Shown piece by piece: positions 44,817 to 54,537 of a stretch of DNA of 64,000 bases. This DNA is from Bacillus sp. A301a_S52 (GTDB lineage Bacteria; Bacillota; Bacilli; Bacillales; Salisediminibacteriaceae): assembly GCA_024701455.1 (NCBI GenBank), contig JABXYP010000001.1:3352001-3416000 (forward strand). Reading direction: 5' to 3'. Position 1 is the stretch's first letter. Every line of letters starts with the position of its first letter. The notes under the pieces were generated by a model. The model made no database searches, had not been told where the DNA came from, and worked only from the letters and a program-made list of their open reading frames with translations. The position numbers and the translations under genes were made by a program.

Positions 44817-45794
44817 ATGGAATTTCCACAACTAAAAATTGCACAGATGAAGCCTAAAGTACCGATCATTCAAGGAGGAATGGGGGTAGGCATATCTCTT
44901 AGCGGTTTAGCAGCCGCCGTTGCAAATGCTGGGGGAATGGGGATCATTTCCGGAACAGGTATTCCAATTGAGGAAATGAAAAGTCACATAAGAAGAGCTC
45001 GCGAGCTAACGAAAGGTATTGGCTATATAGGTGTAAATGTTCTGTATGCCATGACAGATTTTGCTGACACAATGAAGGCGGCTCTTGAAGAAAAAGTGGA
45101 CTTTATTATTTCAGGTGCTGGTATATCTAGAGATATGTATGCTTGGGGGAAAGAATACAACACGCCTGTTATCTCTATTGTTTCTTCTGGAAAATTAGCA
45201 AAAATGTCCCAACGATTAGGGGCATCAGCTATCGTCGTTGAAGGATTTGAAGCTGGAGGACATTTAGGTACAGATAGACCACTTTTTGATATATTACCAG
45301 AAGTTGTAAAGTCAGTTGATATTCCAGTGATTGCTGCTGGTGGAATAATCAATGGTTACGATGTTAAAAAAGCGTTATCTTTGGGCGCTTCTGGTGTCCA
45401 AATGGGCTCCCGGTTTGTCGCTAGCACTGAATGTGATGCTCCCCAATCTTTTAAAGAGAAGTATCTCTCTAGTAAAAAAGGAGATACCACTTTAATAACA
45501 TCTGTCGTTGGGTTAGAAGGACGTGCTATTAAAAATACGTTCACAAACAAAATAAGTGATGGAAAAAAAGTTAAAATTGATAAATGTATGTCATGTTTAA
45601 AGAAATGTTCACATCGCTTTTGTATTTTAGATTCTTTGTTAAAATCCCGTGCAGGCGATGCAGAAGAAGGCCTTGTCTTTAGCGGGTCTCGTGTGCATGA
45701 AATCAATGATATCCTCCCTGTAAAGAGCATTATTGAGAATATTATGAAGGAATATAAGGATTTAACGAGTACACTTTCTAATCAAACTAATTAA
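44817..45794 (+). CDS. nitronate monooxygenase-type flavoprotein
   Basis: A 325-residue FMN TIM-barrel of the NMO/2-nitropropane dioxygenase family: IIQGGMGVGISLSGLAAAVA at the N-terminus, EGFEAGGHLG, IPVIAAGGIINGYDVKKAL and GASGVQMGSRFVAS. A Cys cluster with spacing C-X2-C-X3-C-X4-C (CMSCLKKCSHRFC) follows near residues 257-269, as in several Firmicute members. Such enzymes detoxify alkyl nitronates; FabK-type enoyl reductases share the fold. I start it at the ATG at 44817 with AAGAGGGTG upstream. Confidence 0.88.
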   Translation: MEFPQLKIAQMKPKVPIIQGGMGVGISLSGLAAAVANAGGMGIISGTGIPIEEMKSHIRRARELTKGIGYIGVNVLYAMTDFADTMKAALEEKVDFIISGAGISRDMYAWGKEYNTPVISIVSSGKLAKMSQRLGASAIVVEGFEAGGHLGTDRPLFDILPEVVKSVDIPVIAAGGIINGYDVKKALSLGASGVQMGSRFVASTECDAPQSFKEKYLSSKKGDTTLITSVVGLEGRAIKNTFTNKISDGKKVKIDKCMSCLKKCSHRFCILDSLLKSRAGDAEEGLVFSGSRVHEINDILPVKSIIENIMKEYKDLTSTLSNQTN

Positions 45795-45816
45795 TTTAAT
45801 CAGGTTCTACGTCCAA

Positions 45817-45850
45817 TGTTGGGGTGGGAGATTCTTTCTTCCCCCCAACA
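45817..45850 (+). terminator. hairpin after oxidase gene
   Basis: TGTTGGGG / CCCCAACA with a loop of about 18 bases; a T-poor tail, so termination is probable rather than certain. Confidence 0.55.
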
Positions 45851-45854
45851 AATA

Positions 45855-45935
45855 TTATAGAGCCTCACAAGCACCATCAACAGCGACCTTTTCACCGCTT
45901 TTTTGACATGCGGCAATAGAAAGTAATTTGAATTG
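45855..45935 (-). pseudogene. possible 3' remnant of an oxidoreductase gene
   Basis: The minus-strand frame ending in TAA at 45855 reads FKLLSIAACQKSGEKVAV, reminiscent of the C-terminal end of Gfo/Idh/MocA oxidoreductases. Nothing upstream continues it. It may be the tail of a gene destroyed when the AT-rich block was acquired. Confidence 0.25.
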
Positions 45936-46104
45936 GAAGTTTTATTAACGTTCAAAGCTTAATTTCATACCTTTATTTCGTTAACAACTCAACACGATAA
46001 GCGAACAAATGCTAAATAGTTTATATTAAATCATTAGCTTTTCATATAATTTTTTTGAATTGTAACCGTCAAGTCGAATTTTACACTTTTTGCTCGTTTT
46101 CTTT

Positions 46105-46921
46105 TTACACTTCTGATGAAAAAATACTTTTCCGGTTTTTCATGCGATGACTTTCCTCATTCTCTCCACCATGGATGACTTCCACACGATGAAGTAAGCG
46201 ATCTAAAATAGCTGTTGTGATTCCTTGATCTCCAATTAAAAGCCCTCACTCTTCTGGACTTTTATTTGAAGTCAGGATGATCGAACTTCGTTCGTATAAA
46301 TGATTAATCAAATGAAAAAACAAGTTTGCTTCTCTCTGATCCATCGGCATATACATTGAATCATCGATAATCACAAGATCCGCATTTCTAATTCTTTTAA
46401 GCTGAACTTTAGATTTATTCAGGTATTCTTCTGACTTTAAAAGCTGCACAAGCTCACCCATTGTAGCGAAGTAAACATTGAATCCTCTATACACAGCTTC
46501 AAGTCCCACCCCAATGGCGATATATGTTTTACCTATACCAGGGGATTAAATTGTACTGCTGCTCTAGCCAGCTTAATTCTCGGAGTTAAGAAAGCTGTCG
46601 GGCCGTCAGAACGTTTTGTCCTTTTAGTTCAAACTCATCTAATGACTTCACGTAAGGGAAGCGTGCCCATTTCATTCTTTTTTCAAGACTTTTTGCTTCA
46701 CGTTTTGCTAATTCATATCCCGTAATAGATTCTAAGTAGGTCCATGAGGCTTTTTCAGCTTCGCGAAGAAGCTGAAAAAGCTCCTCCGCAGTTTCTGATA
46801 AACGTAACTGACGAATTGGAAGCGAAAGACCCTGAAGGGAAGATGGGGTAATGGTTGATGCGAAACCTTTGGATTTGTCGTTTAGTGTAATGGGACGATT
46901 GTTAATTTTTCTTGGGACCAT
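46105..46921 (-). pseudogene. istB: decayed IS21-family istB gene
   Basis: Read through its lesions, the minus strand encodes an IstB-type helper ATPase: an N-terminal part (RPITLNDKSKGF ... LTARQLS), a Walker A remnant PGIGKT near 46530, Walker B DLVIIDD near 46380, and a C-terminus TTAILDRLLHRVEVIH ending at 46105. A frameshift near 46560 and an in-frame TGA at 46243-46245 (after SPEE) inactivate it. No istA or terminal repeats are visible. It marks the left edge of the AT-rich biosynthetic block. Confidence 0.85.
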
Positions 46922-47003
46922 AGGAAGGCACCTCCTTTAATTGATACATGTATCGTACCAGGAGGCGCTACGTGAATATATGAGTTGTTTGAATGGGGGC
47001 TTA

Positions 47004-48203
47004 TTATTCAACTTCAATTTTTATAGTTTTTACCACATCTTTTGCTTTTATAAAAGCATCCTTTTTATCTTGGATTATAATTTCTCCATAAATTCTATCA
47101 AATGAATTTGTAATCTCCTCAATCTTCATACCAGCTTCTACATTTATATCTATTTTTTTTATACTTGAATCACTGTTTAATATGCTTGGTATTTCAACAT
47201 ACTTTACTGTCCCCTGCTTAGGAGTTAAATGAAGATTGCAGGCCTCTTGCTCATAGTTAATAGATTTTAATTTATATTCATTACCACAATACAATTTTAT
47301 AGTTTCTTTATAAATATTAATACCAGTTACCATTTCAACTAACCGTGGTATTGCTCCACCTCCTACGCGTAGGTGCGATTCAATTAATATTGGTCCATTT
47401 GATGTCAATTTCACCTCACTATGTGTAGGTCCTGAGATTATTGGAATTGACTCTATGAAACTTGAAACATAATTCTCTATTATCGCTCTGTCCTCATTAG
47501 TAATTTTTGCTGGAAATCTATGTCCTCTTTCTACAAATGGGTTATTAGGGTTTTCGTTAATTAAAAACTTTTCTGTTATTCCTATTATCTTACATTTTCC
47601 ATTAACTGAAATAGCCTCTACACTATATTCATTTCCATCAATAAACTCTTCCACCAGTAGAGGATAAATCTCCTCTAAGGTATTATCGATGTCGTTGAGT
47701 GCATTAATTTTTTTAATTCTCTCGCTCCCTTGCCCACAAATAGGTTTTACAATTAAAGGTTTTTTTATTTTATTGTAAAACGAAACTAACTCATTTCTAT
47801 TATTCACTTTGGCATAATTAATTGATTCAAAACCATTCTGTTTTAAATAATCTCTAAATAATACCTTGTTATTTAAGATTTGAACGCCTTCTATACTAGT
47901 TAACTTTTCTGAATTGATATTATATTGATGACCTAGCTTATGAGCTAAAAGAACACCAGAATTAGAATCTGTAAAAGATATAATTGCATCTATATCTCTA
48001 GTTTCAATGAGGTAATTTACATATAATTGAATCTCTTTAACATTTTCTAATATAACAGTATTTTTTGTAGATTGTATTATATCTAAATTAATTGGACTCT
48101 TAATTCTACTTTTTAGTTCTATATTATATATTTCAAAACCTTCTTCAAACGCCTTACTAATTTGCCTGTAATTACCAAAAATAGTTATTATTTTGTTAGC
48201 CAT
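47004..48203 (-). CDS. ATP-grasp carboxylate-amine ligase 3
   Basis: A 399-residue ATP-grasp enzyme of the BacD/L-amino-acid-ligase type: N-terminal pre-ATP-grasp domain, KKPLIVKPICGQGSERIKK (ATP-binding Lys, glycine loop), VEEFIDGNEYSVEAIS, and the metal-site region GPILIESHLRVGGGAIPRLV, in which the usual E-x-N is E-S-H. It probably activates a carboxylate as acyl phosphate and joins it to an amine. The ATG follows AAAGGAG. Last gene of the radical SAM/ATP-grasp operon, 22 bases after the MFS gene. Substrates unknown. Confidence 0.85.
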   Translation of the reverse strand: MANKIITIFGNYRQISKAFEEGFEIYNIELKSRIKSPINLDIIQSTKNTVILENVKEIQLYVNYLIETRDIDAIISFTDSNSGVLLAHKLGHQYNINSEKLTSIEGVQILNNKVLFRDYLKQNGFESINYAKVNNRNELVSFYNKIKKPLIVKPICGQGSERIKKINALNDIDNTLEEIYPLLVEEFIDGNEYSVEAISVNGKCKIIGITEKFLINENPNNPFVERGHRFPAKITNEDRAIIENYVSSFIESIPIISGPTHSEVKLTSNGPILIESHLRVGGGAIPRLVEMVTGINIYKETIKLYCGNEYKLKSINYEQEACNLHLTPKQGTVKYVEIPSILNSDSSIKKIDINVEAGMKIEEITNSFDRIYGEIIIQDKKDAFIKAKDVVKTIKIEVE

Positions 48204-48225
48204 AAATACTGACTCCTTTATTAAC

Positions 48226-49467
48226 TTATTTAATTTGAAGCATAGGTTTTCTTATAAAGATAAATAATAGAACTAAAATTGTTAAAGAGGCAACAAAAAC
48301 GTATCTTACCTCAATAAATTCAGCAATAAAACCTACACTTAAAAATGAGATTGGCATAGTTAATTTTGTTATCATCGAGGAGGTACCAATAACTCTTCCA
48401 AGATATTTTGATGGAGTTAATTCTTGTCTCAGAGTAATAAAATGGATATTTACAAATGTAACACCTAATCCTATGAAAAAATTACCAATACATAGGTAAA
48501 TCCATGATTGAGATATTAAAAACATAAATTGACCAAGTATTACAATACTTATAGAGGTTAAAAATAACCCTCCTCTACTCATCCAATTTCTACTTCTTTT
48601 CCCGAAAAATGTTGAAAAGAGACCCCCTATTGCAGCAGCAGAAAGAATTGCGCCAAGATGTGTTTCATTAATCATTAAACTATCTAGCGCATAAAAGATT
48701 AAAACCGCCCCTGATGTAGCAGAAGCTAAATTCATAAATAAAATCATTAAAGTACCCTTCCACAAAGCATCAGTAGAGGTTAATTGATACCAACCTTCTT
48801 TTATTTCTATCCATATTGTACTATTTTTCTTTTCAATATCCCGTGTAACATTTTCGTATGGACCATTAATCAGTAATACAAAAATAAGTAATAAAGTTAG
48901 ACCTATAACTGTTACCATAAATCCATACGAATAACTTACTACCAATAATAAAAAACCAGATAAAGCAGGTCCAATTGTATTTGTTAATGTATTATTTAAT
49001 TGAATCATCGAGTTAGCCGGTAGTAATTGGTTTCTTTTTATTAGCATTGGTAATAAAGACTGATAAGCAATCACAAATGAGAAGCCGCATGTATATAAAC
49101 AAAACCCTAATAGATATACTTGCCAAAGGTTTAACATTTCAGTAATTGTCAATACAATTAAAATGGTCATTGAGATTATTTGTAATAAAATTGTAATAAT
49201 CATTATTCTTTTTTTATTGTACCGATCAAATAAAACACCAATAAACATACCTAATAATAAATTAGGTAAAAACTCCATTGCTCTCATACTACTCATCGCT
49301 AAAGTAGATTGAGTCATGTTATATATCATAATTGGAATTGCTAAAGTAAAAAAATGAAAAGTTAAGTTTGAAAGAAATATTCCAAAGAATAGTAAAAGAA
49401 AGTTCTTTTCTAGCCAGACAGACCTATCTTTTTTTATTTTGGGAACAGTGATAAGCTTTACTTCCAC
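48226..49467 (-). CDS. MFS transporter, probable product exporter
   Basis: A 413-residue major facilitator with twelve hydrophobic segments and the MFS loop GVLFDRYNKKRI near residue 78. It resembles the MFS_3 macrolide/enterobactin-exporter type. Starts at a GTG with GGGGTG upstream. Positioned between two ATP-grasp ligase genes, it most likely exports the peptide-like product and may confer self-resistance; this role is inferred from context. Confidence 0.88.
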   Translation of the reverse strand: MEVKLITVPKIKKDRSVWLEKNFLLLFFGIFLSNLTFHFFTLAIPIMIYNMTQSTLAMSSMRAMEFLPNLLLGMFIGVLFDRYNKKRIMIITILLQIISMTILIVLTITEMLNLWQVYLLGFCLYTCGFSFVIAYQSLLPMLIKRNQLLPANSMIQLNNTLTNTIGPALSGFLLLVVSYSYGFMVTVIGLTLLLIFVLLINGPYENVTRDIEKKNSTIWIEIKEGWYQLTSTDALWKGTLMILFMNLASATSGAVLIFYALDSLMINETHLGAILSAAAIGGLFSTFFGKRSRNWMSRGGLFLTSISIVILGQFMFLISQSWIYLCIGNFFIGLGVTFVNIHFITLRQELTPSKYLGRVIGTSSMITKLTMPISFLSVGFIAEFIEVRYVFVASLTILVLLFIFIRKPMLQIK

Positions 49468-49493
49468 TCAATCACCCCATTCTTAAAGTTCAT

Positions 49494-50783
49494 TTAACTT
49501 CGAACCTTTATGTTAATATTTTTTTTTACTTTACATTCTAAAGATTTTAGCTTTTTTTCTGTTTCTGCAACTATAATAAATGATACAGCCCTGTCATAAG
49601 AACTTTTAATTGACTCTAACTTTGAACCTTTTTTCTTTTCGACTTTAATTTGTCTAATATTCCCTTGATCTTCATACATTATTTTTTTAGGTATGTCTAT
49701 TATCTCATAATCCATAGTCCAGATTGGCTTTATATCATATTCTCTAATTTCAATATCTTCTAGTAATCCCTCAGGGTGGTCTAAAAATACCTGTTGTACA
49801 AACTGGCTAGAAAGCTGGTAGGTAGCTTCTCTCCCTATACAAATATTGATAATTTCCTGTTCTATCGGTCTACCTGTTCCATAAAAATACAATTCCATAA
49901 TTCCATCACCTGGTGGTCTCACAGCAATTTCAATAAAATACACTTCTCCAGAATTAGTAACTTTATATTCAGCATGACTAATTCCAGATATAAAATTAAG
50001 CTCTTTTAAAACATACCTATTAATCTCAAATAATTTCTTCCTAACTTCACTAGATAAGTTAGTGGCAGGAATTTTATGTGCTAATTCTACAAAATAATCA
50101 GTACTATTTTCATTAGTTAATTTTTCTGTTATGTTTTCAAAAATAACTTCCTTATCATTTATTAAAGTTTCAACAGAAAATTCTCTTCCTACAATTAATT
50201 GTTCAATTAATAAATCTTCATCATTAGGATAAGTATCTATCACCTTATCTAGTTGTTCTTGATTATTTACCCGAATTACCCCCGAACTTGATGCTCTGTT
50301 AATTGGTTTTAAAACAAAAGGTTCATCAAAATTCAAGTTTCCTAACTGAGAACGCTGATTTTCTGGTATAATTTTAAATTTGGGGCTAATTTTTTCAAAA
50401 TATAACCTCTGCAATACTTTATTCCTGCTAATTTTTGCAGCTTTTAACCCAGGTGATAGTAATTGTAGATAATCAGCAACTAAGGCAGCAGCTTCCACAA
50501 AAACTTCTTTTAGACCAAATACCCCAACAATTTTGCGATCAACGGACCAGTCTGCAATTTTATTTAAAATTGCAGACTGGTCTTTATGATAACAAATAAA
50601 TACATCATTTACTTTTGATAATGGATGATTACTATCTACCTTTTTTATTAATACCTCAGTATAATTATCTTCTTCATCAATAATATTAAAGTCCAACCCT
50701 AAATCTAGAATGGACTTTAATAAGAATGGATACTTCCGAGAAGAGAACCCTCCAAGTATTACAAATAAATTCTTGTTAGACAT
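49494..50783 (-). CDS. ATP-grasp carboxylate-amine ligase 2
   Basis: A 429-residue ATP-grasp protein: PFVLKPINRASSSGVIRV, EQLIVGREFSVETL, and the metal/substrate segment FIEIAVRPPGDGIMELY, in which the E-x-N Asn is Ala followed by the RPPGD loop found in a subset of carboxylase-like ATP-grasp ligases. The ATG at 50783 follows AAGGGTG; the longer GTG form (50792) includes that site. Divergent from ligases 1 and 3, so it probably uses different substrates. An IS remnant now separates it from the upstream operon genes. Confidence 0.85.
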   Translation of the reverse strand: MSNKNLFVILGGFSSRKYPFLLKSILDLGLDFNIIDEEDNYTEVLIKKVDSNHPLSKVNDVFICYHKDQSAILNKIADWSVDRKIVGVFGLKEVFVEAAALVADYLQLLSPGLKAAKISRNKVLQRLYFEKISPKFKIIPENQRSQLGNLNFDEPFVLKPINRASSSGVIRVNNQEQLDKVIDTYPNDEDLLIEQLIVGREFSVETLINDKEVIFENITEKLTNENSTDYFVELAHKIPATNLSSEVRKKLFEINRYVLKELNFISGISHAEYKVTNSGEVYFIEIAVRPPGDGIMELYFYGTGRPIEQEIINICIGREATYQLSSQFVQQVFLDHPEGLLEDIEIREYDIKPIWTMDYEIIDIPKKIMYEDQGNIRQIKVEKKKGSKLESIKSSYDRAVSFIIVAETEKKLKSLECKVKKNINIKVRS

Positions 50784-50834
50784 ATATATCACCCTTAATT
50801 ATTTGTGATTGTAATATTGTGATCTTTCTATATT

Positions 50835-52284
50835 AACTCAACTTTCGCAGACTGAAATAGGTAGGTAAGCCTGTGATCCATTGTTGTAATTGACTTTTGA
50901 TTAATTTTTGAATTTGTTTGTGTCTTTTAGGGTATCTTCAAGAAGCTCGATTAATTGCTGTCATGCAATAGCCCAATCGAGTTCACTAATTTCATCGCAA
51001 AGTTCATAAAACATGCCGCCTAATGTCTTTGATCTGTACTGCAACGATTCTGCCAAGACAGCACAATATATCGCGCAAAGACAATGGTTGTATGGCTAAT
51101 TAAGGAATCATAGGAACGGCTTTGAAACTCTTTTTGTAATTTTAATAAGGATTTTGTTGTTTTAAAGAAAACCTCAATGTCCCAACGCATGCCGTATATA
51201 CGAATGATTTCTTCGTCACTTAACGTACAATCCGTACTCAATATAGCTAACCACCCACTCTTTTTATTGCGATTGCAAACGAAGGCTATTTTGACTGGAA
51301 CGCCATTCGCTTGAGTCGTATGGATGGAACGAAGTAGCCCTTTCTTTCCTTCGATAGGTGATGCTAAACGATAGAGTTGTTTTAAACATAGTCTCTCGCC
51401 ATCTACTAGATAGCGTTGTTTCAAATTTTTAACCATACCAATGACATCAAGCCCTTGTTCTTTGATTTCTTTAATGAGTGGTTGGTGAGTGAACCAAGTG
51501 TCCATTAGCACATAGGAAGCATCTATTCCAGTATTCATGGCACGTTTAATCATATTAGTTATTTGTTCTGGTGCAGTTTGTAAAGCTTCCATTCGACGTT
51601 TGTATCCACAGCTGCGTTTATCAACTTTAGTTGAGATACCGTTAATCTGACTTTTCGTTGAGCTTAATAAAGAAAAATCAACAGGGATAAAGGTTGCGCC
51701 ATCTGTCCAACCAAGAGTAAGCATACGAAAACCTTTAGAAAATCTCATTTTTTGAGATGCATGACCAAAACAACGTGCTAATAATTTAACTGACTTACTG
51801 CAATTACGATCATACGAAGAATCATCTAATACAAGTACTTTTGGTCGGTCATGGTTCGTTAACTTGGTTGCTTTACCAATGACGTGTGTACTAAGGAAGC
51901 TTAAAAAACGTCTCCATGAAAAAGTAGCCTGATTTAAGAAACGATAAACGGCATCTTTAGCTGGTAAATCGGCTGATTTCATACTTTCTAAGGTGCGGAA
52001 CCAATTTTTATTTTCAAAGATCAAACAAAAAATTAATTAAAAAAGATAGGAACAAGAAAATCCAAAAGCCTTTGTAATACCTGCTTTTCTAAGATGTTTT
52101 AATATTTGCAATTCTTTAAAAGCAGTTTTAAGTTGCGGTATGTGTGATTCTAGGCAAATCAACTATACCAAACGACGGGGTGTTTTTTCATGCATAATGT
52201 TCCTGTCAATGACCATACTTGGACGACTTCTATCACTAGAGCTAACTAATACTATCATCTTTTTATATGTGCGAAAGTTGAGTT
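50835..52284 (-). mobile_element. decayed IS4-type insertion sequence with 15-base inverted repeats
   Basis: Terminal inverted repeats AACTCAACTTTCGCA (50835-50849) and TGCGAAAGTTGAGTT (52270-52284) are perfect complements and bracket one transposase remnant. The element has split the biosynthetic operon between ligase 2 and the ureohydrolase gene and now supplies the last codons of the latter. I see no clear target duplication. Confidence 0.85.
50901..52195 (-). pseudogene. IS4-type transposase, multiply disrupted
   Basis: The longest intact piece (51020-52024, 334 codons) carries a DDE transposase core (VLVLDDSSYDRN, YVLMDTWFTHQPLI and, at the end, YGMRWDIEVFFK). Read in frame from an ATG at 52195, stops occur in the first ~55 codons (after RRLV and after CSYLF). 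A one-base frameshift near codon TDQR at ~51025 and a further TGA separate the C-terminus (ELLEDTL, ending ~50901). It cannot make a full transposase. Confidence 0.88.
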
Positions 52285-53235
52285 ATTAATATTTATTTTA
52301 CCATCTTTTTGCTTTTGTGCTATCCCCGCCATAAAATTAAAAATAATTTGAGCTGCAACTTGTGGTGTAAAGTTGGCATTTTGATCAAACCATGGACTAA
52401 CCTCTACTACATCAAGGCCACCAACAGGGGCAGTCCTTGCAATTTCAAAGAGACTATCAAATACTTCAAATGGATATAATCCATTTGAGTTAGGTACACT
52501 TGTTCCAGGAGCAAAAGCTTGATCAATTGCATCAATATCAACAGATATATATATTTCTTCACATTTCTTTAGATGTTTAAGCACTTGTTGTATTACCTGT
52601 TCTCTACCCAATCTTCTCACATCATAAGAAGTAAATATAAGGCTACCTTTACTCTCTAATTCATTTAGATATTTTTCAGAATAGATGGGTGCATTAACCC
52701 CAATAATCGCTAGATTTGCATAATCAATAACGTCTTCTAAAGTCTTTAGCCAATGACCAGAATGTTCTTTTCCTTTTCGGGGCTCTCTGTAATCAAAATG
52801 GGAATCAAAAAGAATTAATCCTATTTTATTTAATTTCTTCCTACTTCTTTTTATAAATCCTCTAAAAATTGGATCAGTAATAGAATGATCTCCACCTAAG
52901 AATATGGGTAAAGTTTCTTTATTAACTTGTAAAACAGAATTTTCAATATTTGAATACGTTTCACTAAAAGAATGAACAATATCAACACTACCTAAATCCA
53001 TAAAATTGCAACTTTCTAATGAAACTCGCTTATCTGCACAATATAAACTGTAACTCTTTAATACCTCAAGAATACTTGATGGTCCAATTCTTGTACCGGG
53101 CCGATGGCTAACCGCATGATCAAATGGAATTTGAAGAAATCCAAATTGTATATCACTTTGATTTTTTTTATTCCAACATTCTGATAACCATTGTGTATCT
53201 TTATCTTCTACAACTTTATTTTTATCCACATTCAT
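52255..53235 (-). CDS. arginase/agmatinase-family ureohydrolase
   Basis: A 326-residue ureohydrolase with the binuclear Mn ligands in place: GGDHS (His117), DSHFD (Asp144, His146, Asp148) and SVDIDAID (Asp233, Asp235). It should hydrolyse a guanidino group to an amine plus urea. I start at the ATG at 53235, eight bases after AAAGGAG. The final ~9 residues (STFAHIKR) come from the terminal repeat of an IS, so the native C-terminus has been replaced, though the catalytic core is complete. In this operon it probably processes an arginine-derived building block or intermediate. Confidence 0.9.
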   Translation of the reverse strand: MNVDKNKVVEDKDTQWLSECWNKKNQSDIQFGFLQIPFDHAVSHRPGTRIGPSSILEVLKSYSLYCADKRVSLESCNFMDLGSVDIVHSFSETYSNIENSVLQVNKETLPIFLGGDHSITDPIFRGFIKRSRKKLNKIGLILFDSHFDYREPRKGKEHSGHWLKTLEDVIDYANLAIIGVNAPIYSEKYLNELESKGSLIFTSYDVRRLGREQVIQQVLKHLKKCEEIYISVDIDAIDQAFAPGTSVPNSNGLYPFEVFDSLFEIARTAPVGGLDVVEVSPWFDQNANFTPQVAAQIIFNFMAGIAQKQKDGKININNSTFAHIKR

Positions 53236-53248
53236 AGATAAAACTCCT

Positions 53249-54472
53249 TTACTCAACTATAATTTTTGCTTTGTTTTTAACATTTTCAGCCAATTGTAAA
53301 GCTTGAACGTGTTCGTTTGCATGAGTTACAACTTTAATAATTCGATCATTATTAGAACTTGGTATTTTTGGATATATCCTACCTAATTCCCCTACTATAT
53401 CTATCTCAACTACACCCTGCATCTTTTTTAGTACTTCTAAATTTTTGATTCCCTTAAATACTCCACTCTTAGGCATTGGAATACTAACATATGCTGAAGC
53501 AGCATTTTTCTTTAAAGTAAACTTATTATATTGATTTAATGCAATCTCTACGACATGTTTAAGTGGGTTTTCTCCAGTTGAGAGCTCGATTAAGTGACTA
53601 CCAATTTTAGAACCAGCTAACCTTGGATTAATTTCTAAAATTTTCACTTGATTATCTTTAATGCGACACTCTGTATGGATAACCCCGCAATCAATATCTA
53701 ATTTTATTAATGCTTCTTTTACCGAGTTAAATAAGTTATCTTTTAACCCTTTATCTAATACTGGAAATGAAGCTCCAACCTCAACAGAACCTTCAAGTGT
53801 TCTTGTGGTTACACCAATTAGCTCAATATCGTTATTTTTATATTGAACAGTTTCTACACTATATTCATTTCCCTCAATAAAGCCTTCTAGTAAAACTCCA
53901 TCTGTAAATGGTTGATTAAAATCATTATTACCCCAAGATTCAGAATCTTTCATGTAAGATTCTAGTTCAAATAGATTGTTAATTTTAGTTACTTTCCAGC
54001 TATCATTGGCATCTTGTGGTTTAGCTATTAATGGATAGCCTATCTTCTCAGCATTTAATTTAGCATTTAAATAGTCTTTAACCATTGCAAATGGAGGATT
54101 TAAATGTGGGCAAAAGACTTGTAAGTTTTTTCTCATAAGATATTTATTTCTTACCTGTAATACAGATTCGTAATTTAGACTAACTAAACCTAAATCGTTT
54201 GCCAATTTTGCTGCATTTGGTAGAAACACATCGGCAGTTGTAGTTATACCATCTATTCTTTTTTTAAAATTTAACTTTTCAACAACTTGTTTTAGTTCTG
54301 TTAAATTGTTTGTTTCACAACAAATAAGGTTATTCACCTTAGTTGTAAATATTTCTGAATACATATCAGGTTTTCTAGTAATTAAGGTAATAAAATAAGC
54401 CATATCCCTACAATAATCTAAAGCTTTTTCACCAGGACCTGTTGTACTAGCTTCGATAAAAACAATATGCAT
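53249..54472 (-). CDS. ATP-grasp carboxylate-amine ligase 1
   Basis: A 407-residue ATP-grasp ligase of the BacD type: IGYPLIAKPQDANDSWKVTK, LLEGFIEGNEYSVETVQ and a canonical metal site KILEINPRLAGSKIG with the E-x-N-x-R motif. It presumably forms an amide bond between amino acids through an acyl phosphate. The ATG at 54472 has AGGAG eight bases upstream; the GTG at 54481 overlaps it. The next gene starts 13 bases downstream, so it is co-translated with the ureohydrolase. Confidence 0.87.
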   Translation of the reverse strand: MHIVFIEASTTGPGEKALDYCRDMAYFITLITRKPDMYSEIFTTKVNNLICCETNNLTELKQVVEKLNFKKRIDGITTTADVFLPNAAKLANDLGLVSLNYESVLQVRNKYLMRKNLQVFCPHLNPPFAMVKDYLNAKLNAEKIGYPLIAKPQDANDSWKVTKINNLFELESYMKDSESWGNNDFNQPFTDGVLLEGFIEGNEYSVETVQYKNNDIELIGVTTRTLEGSVEVGASFPVLDKGLKDNLFNSVKEALIKLDIDCGVIHTECRIKDNQVKILEINPRLAGSKIGSHLIELSTGENPLKHVVEIALNQYNKFTLKKNAASAYVSIPMPKSGVFKGIKNLEVLKKMQGVVEIDIVGELGRIYPKIPSSNNDRIIKVVTHANEHVQALQLAENVKNKAKIIVE

Positions 54473-54489
54473 TATATTCACTCCTATGA

Positions 54490-54531
54490 GCCTAACCTAA
54501 CCCCATAAATCTTTTAGGGTTAGGCTTTTTT
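54490..54531. terminator. intra-operon hairpin between radical SAM and ligase genes
   Basis: AGCCTAACC and GGTTAGGCT-type arms around a GGGGTTAGG-rich loop lie in the 65-base gap. On the plus strand the hairpin is followed by six T; on the minus strand, the direction of the operon, the T-tract is missing. It could be a partial attenuator or an mRNA stability element. Confidence 0.5.
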
Positions 54532-54537
54532 ATTAAA

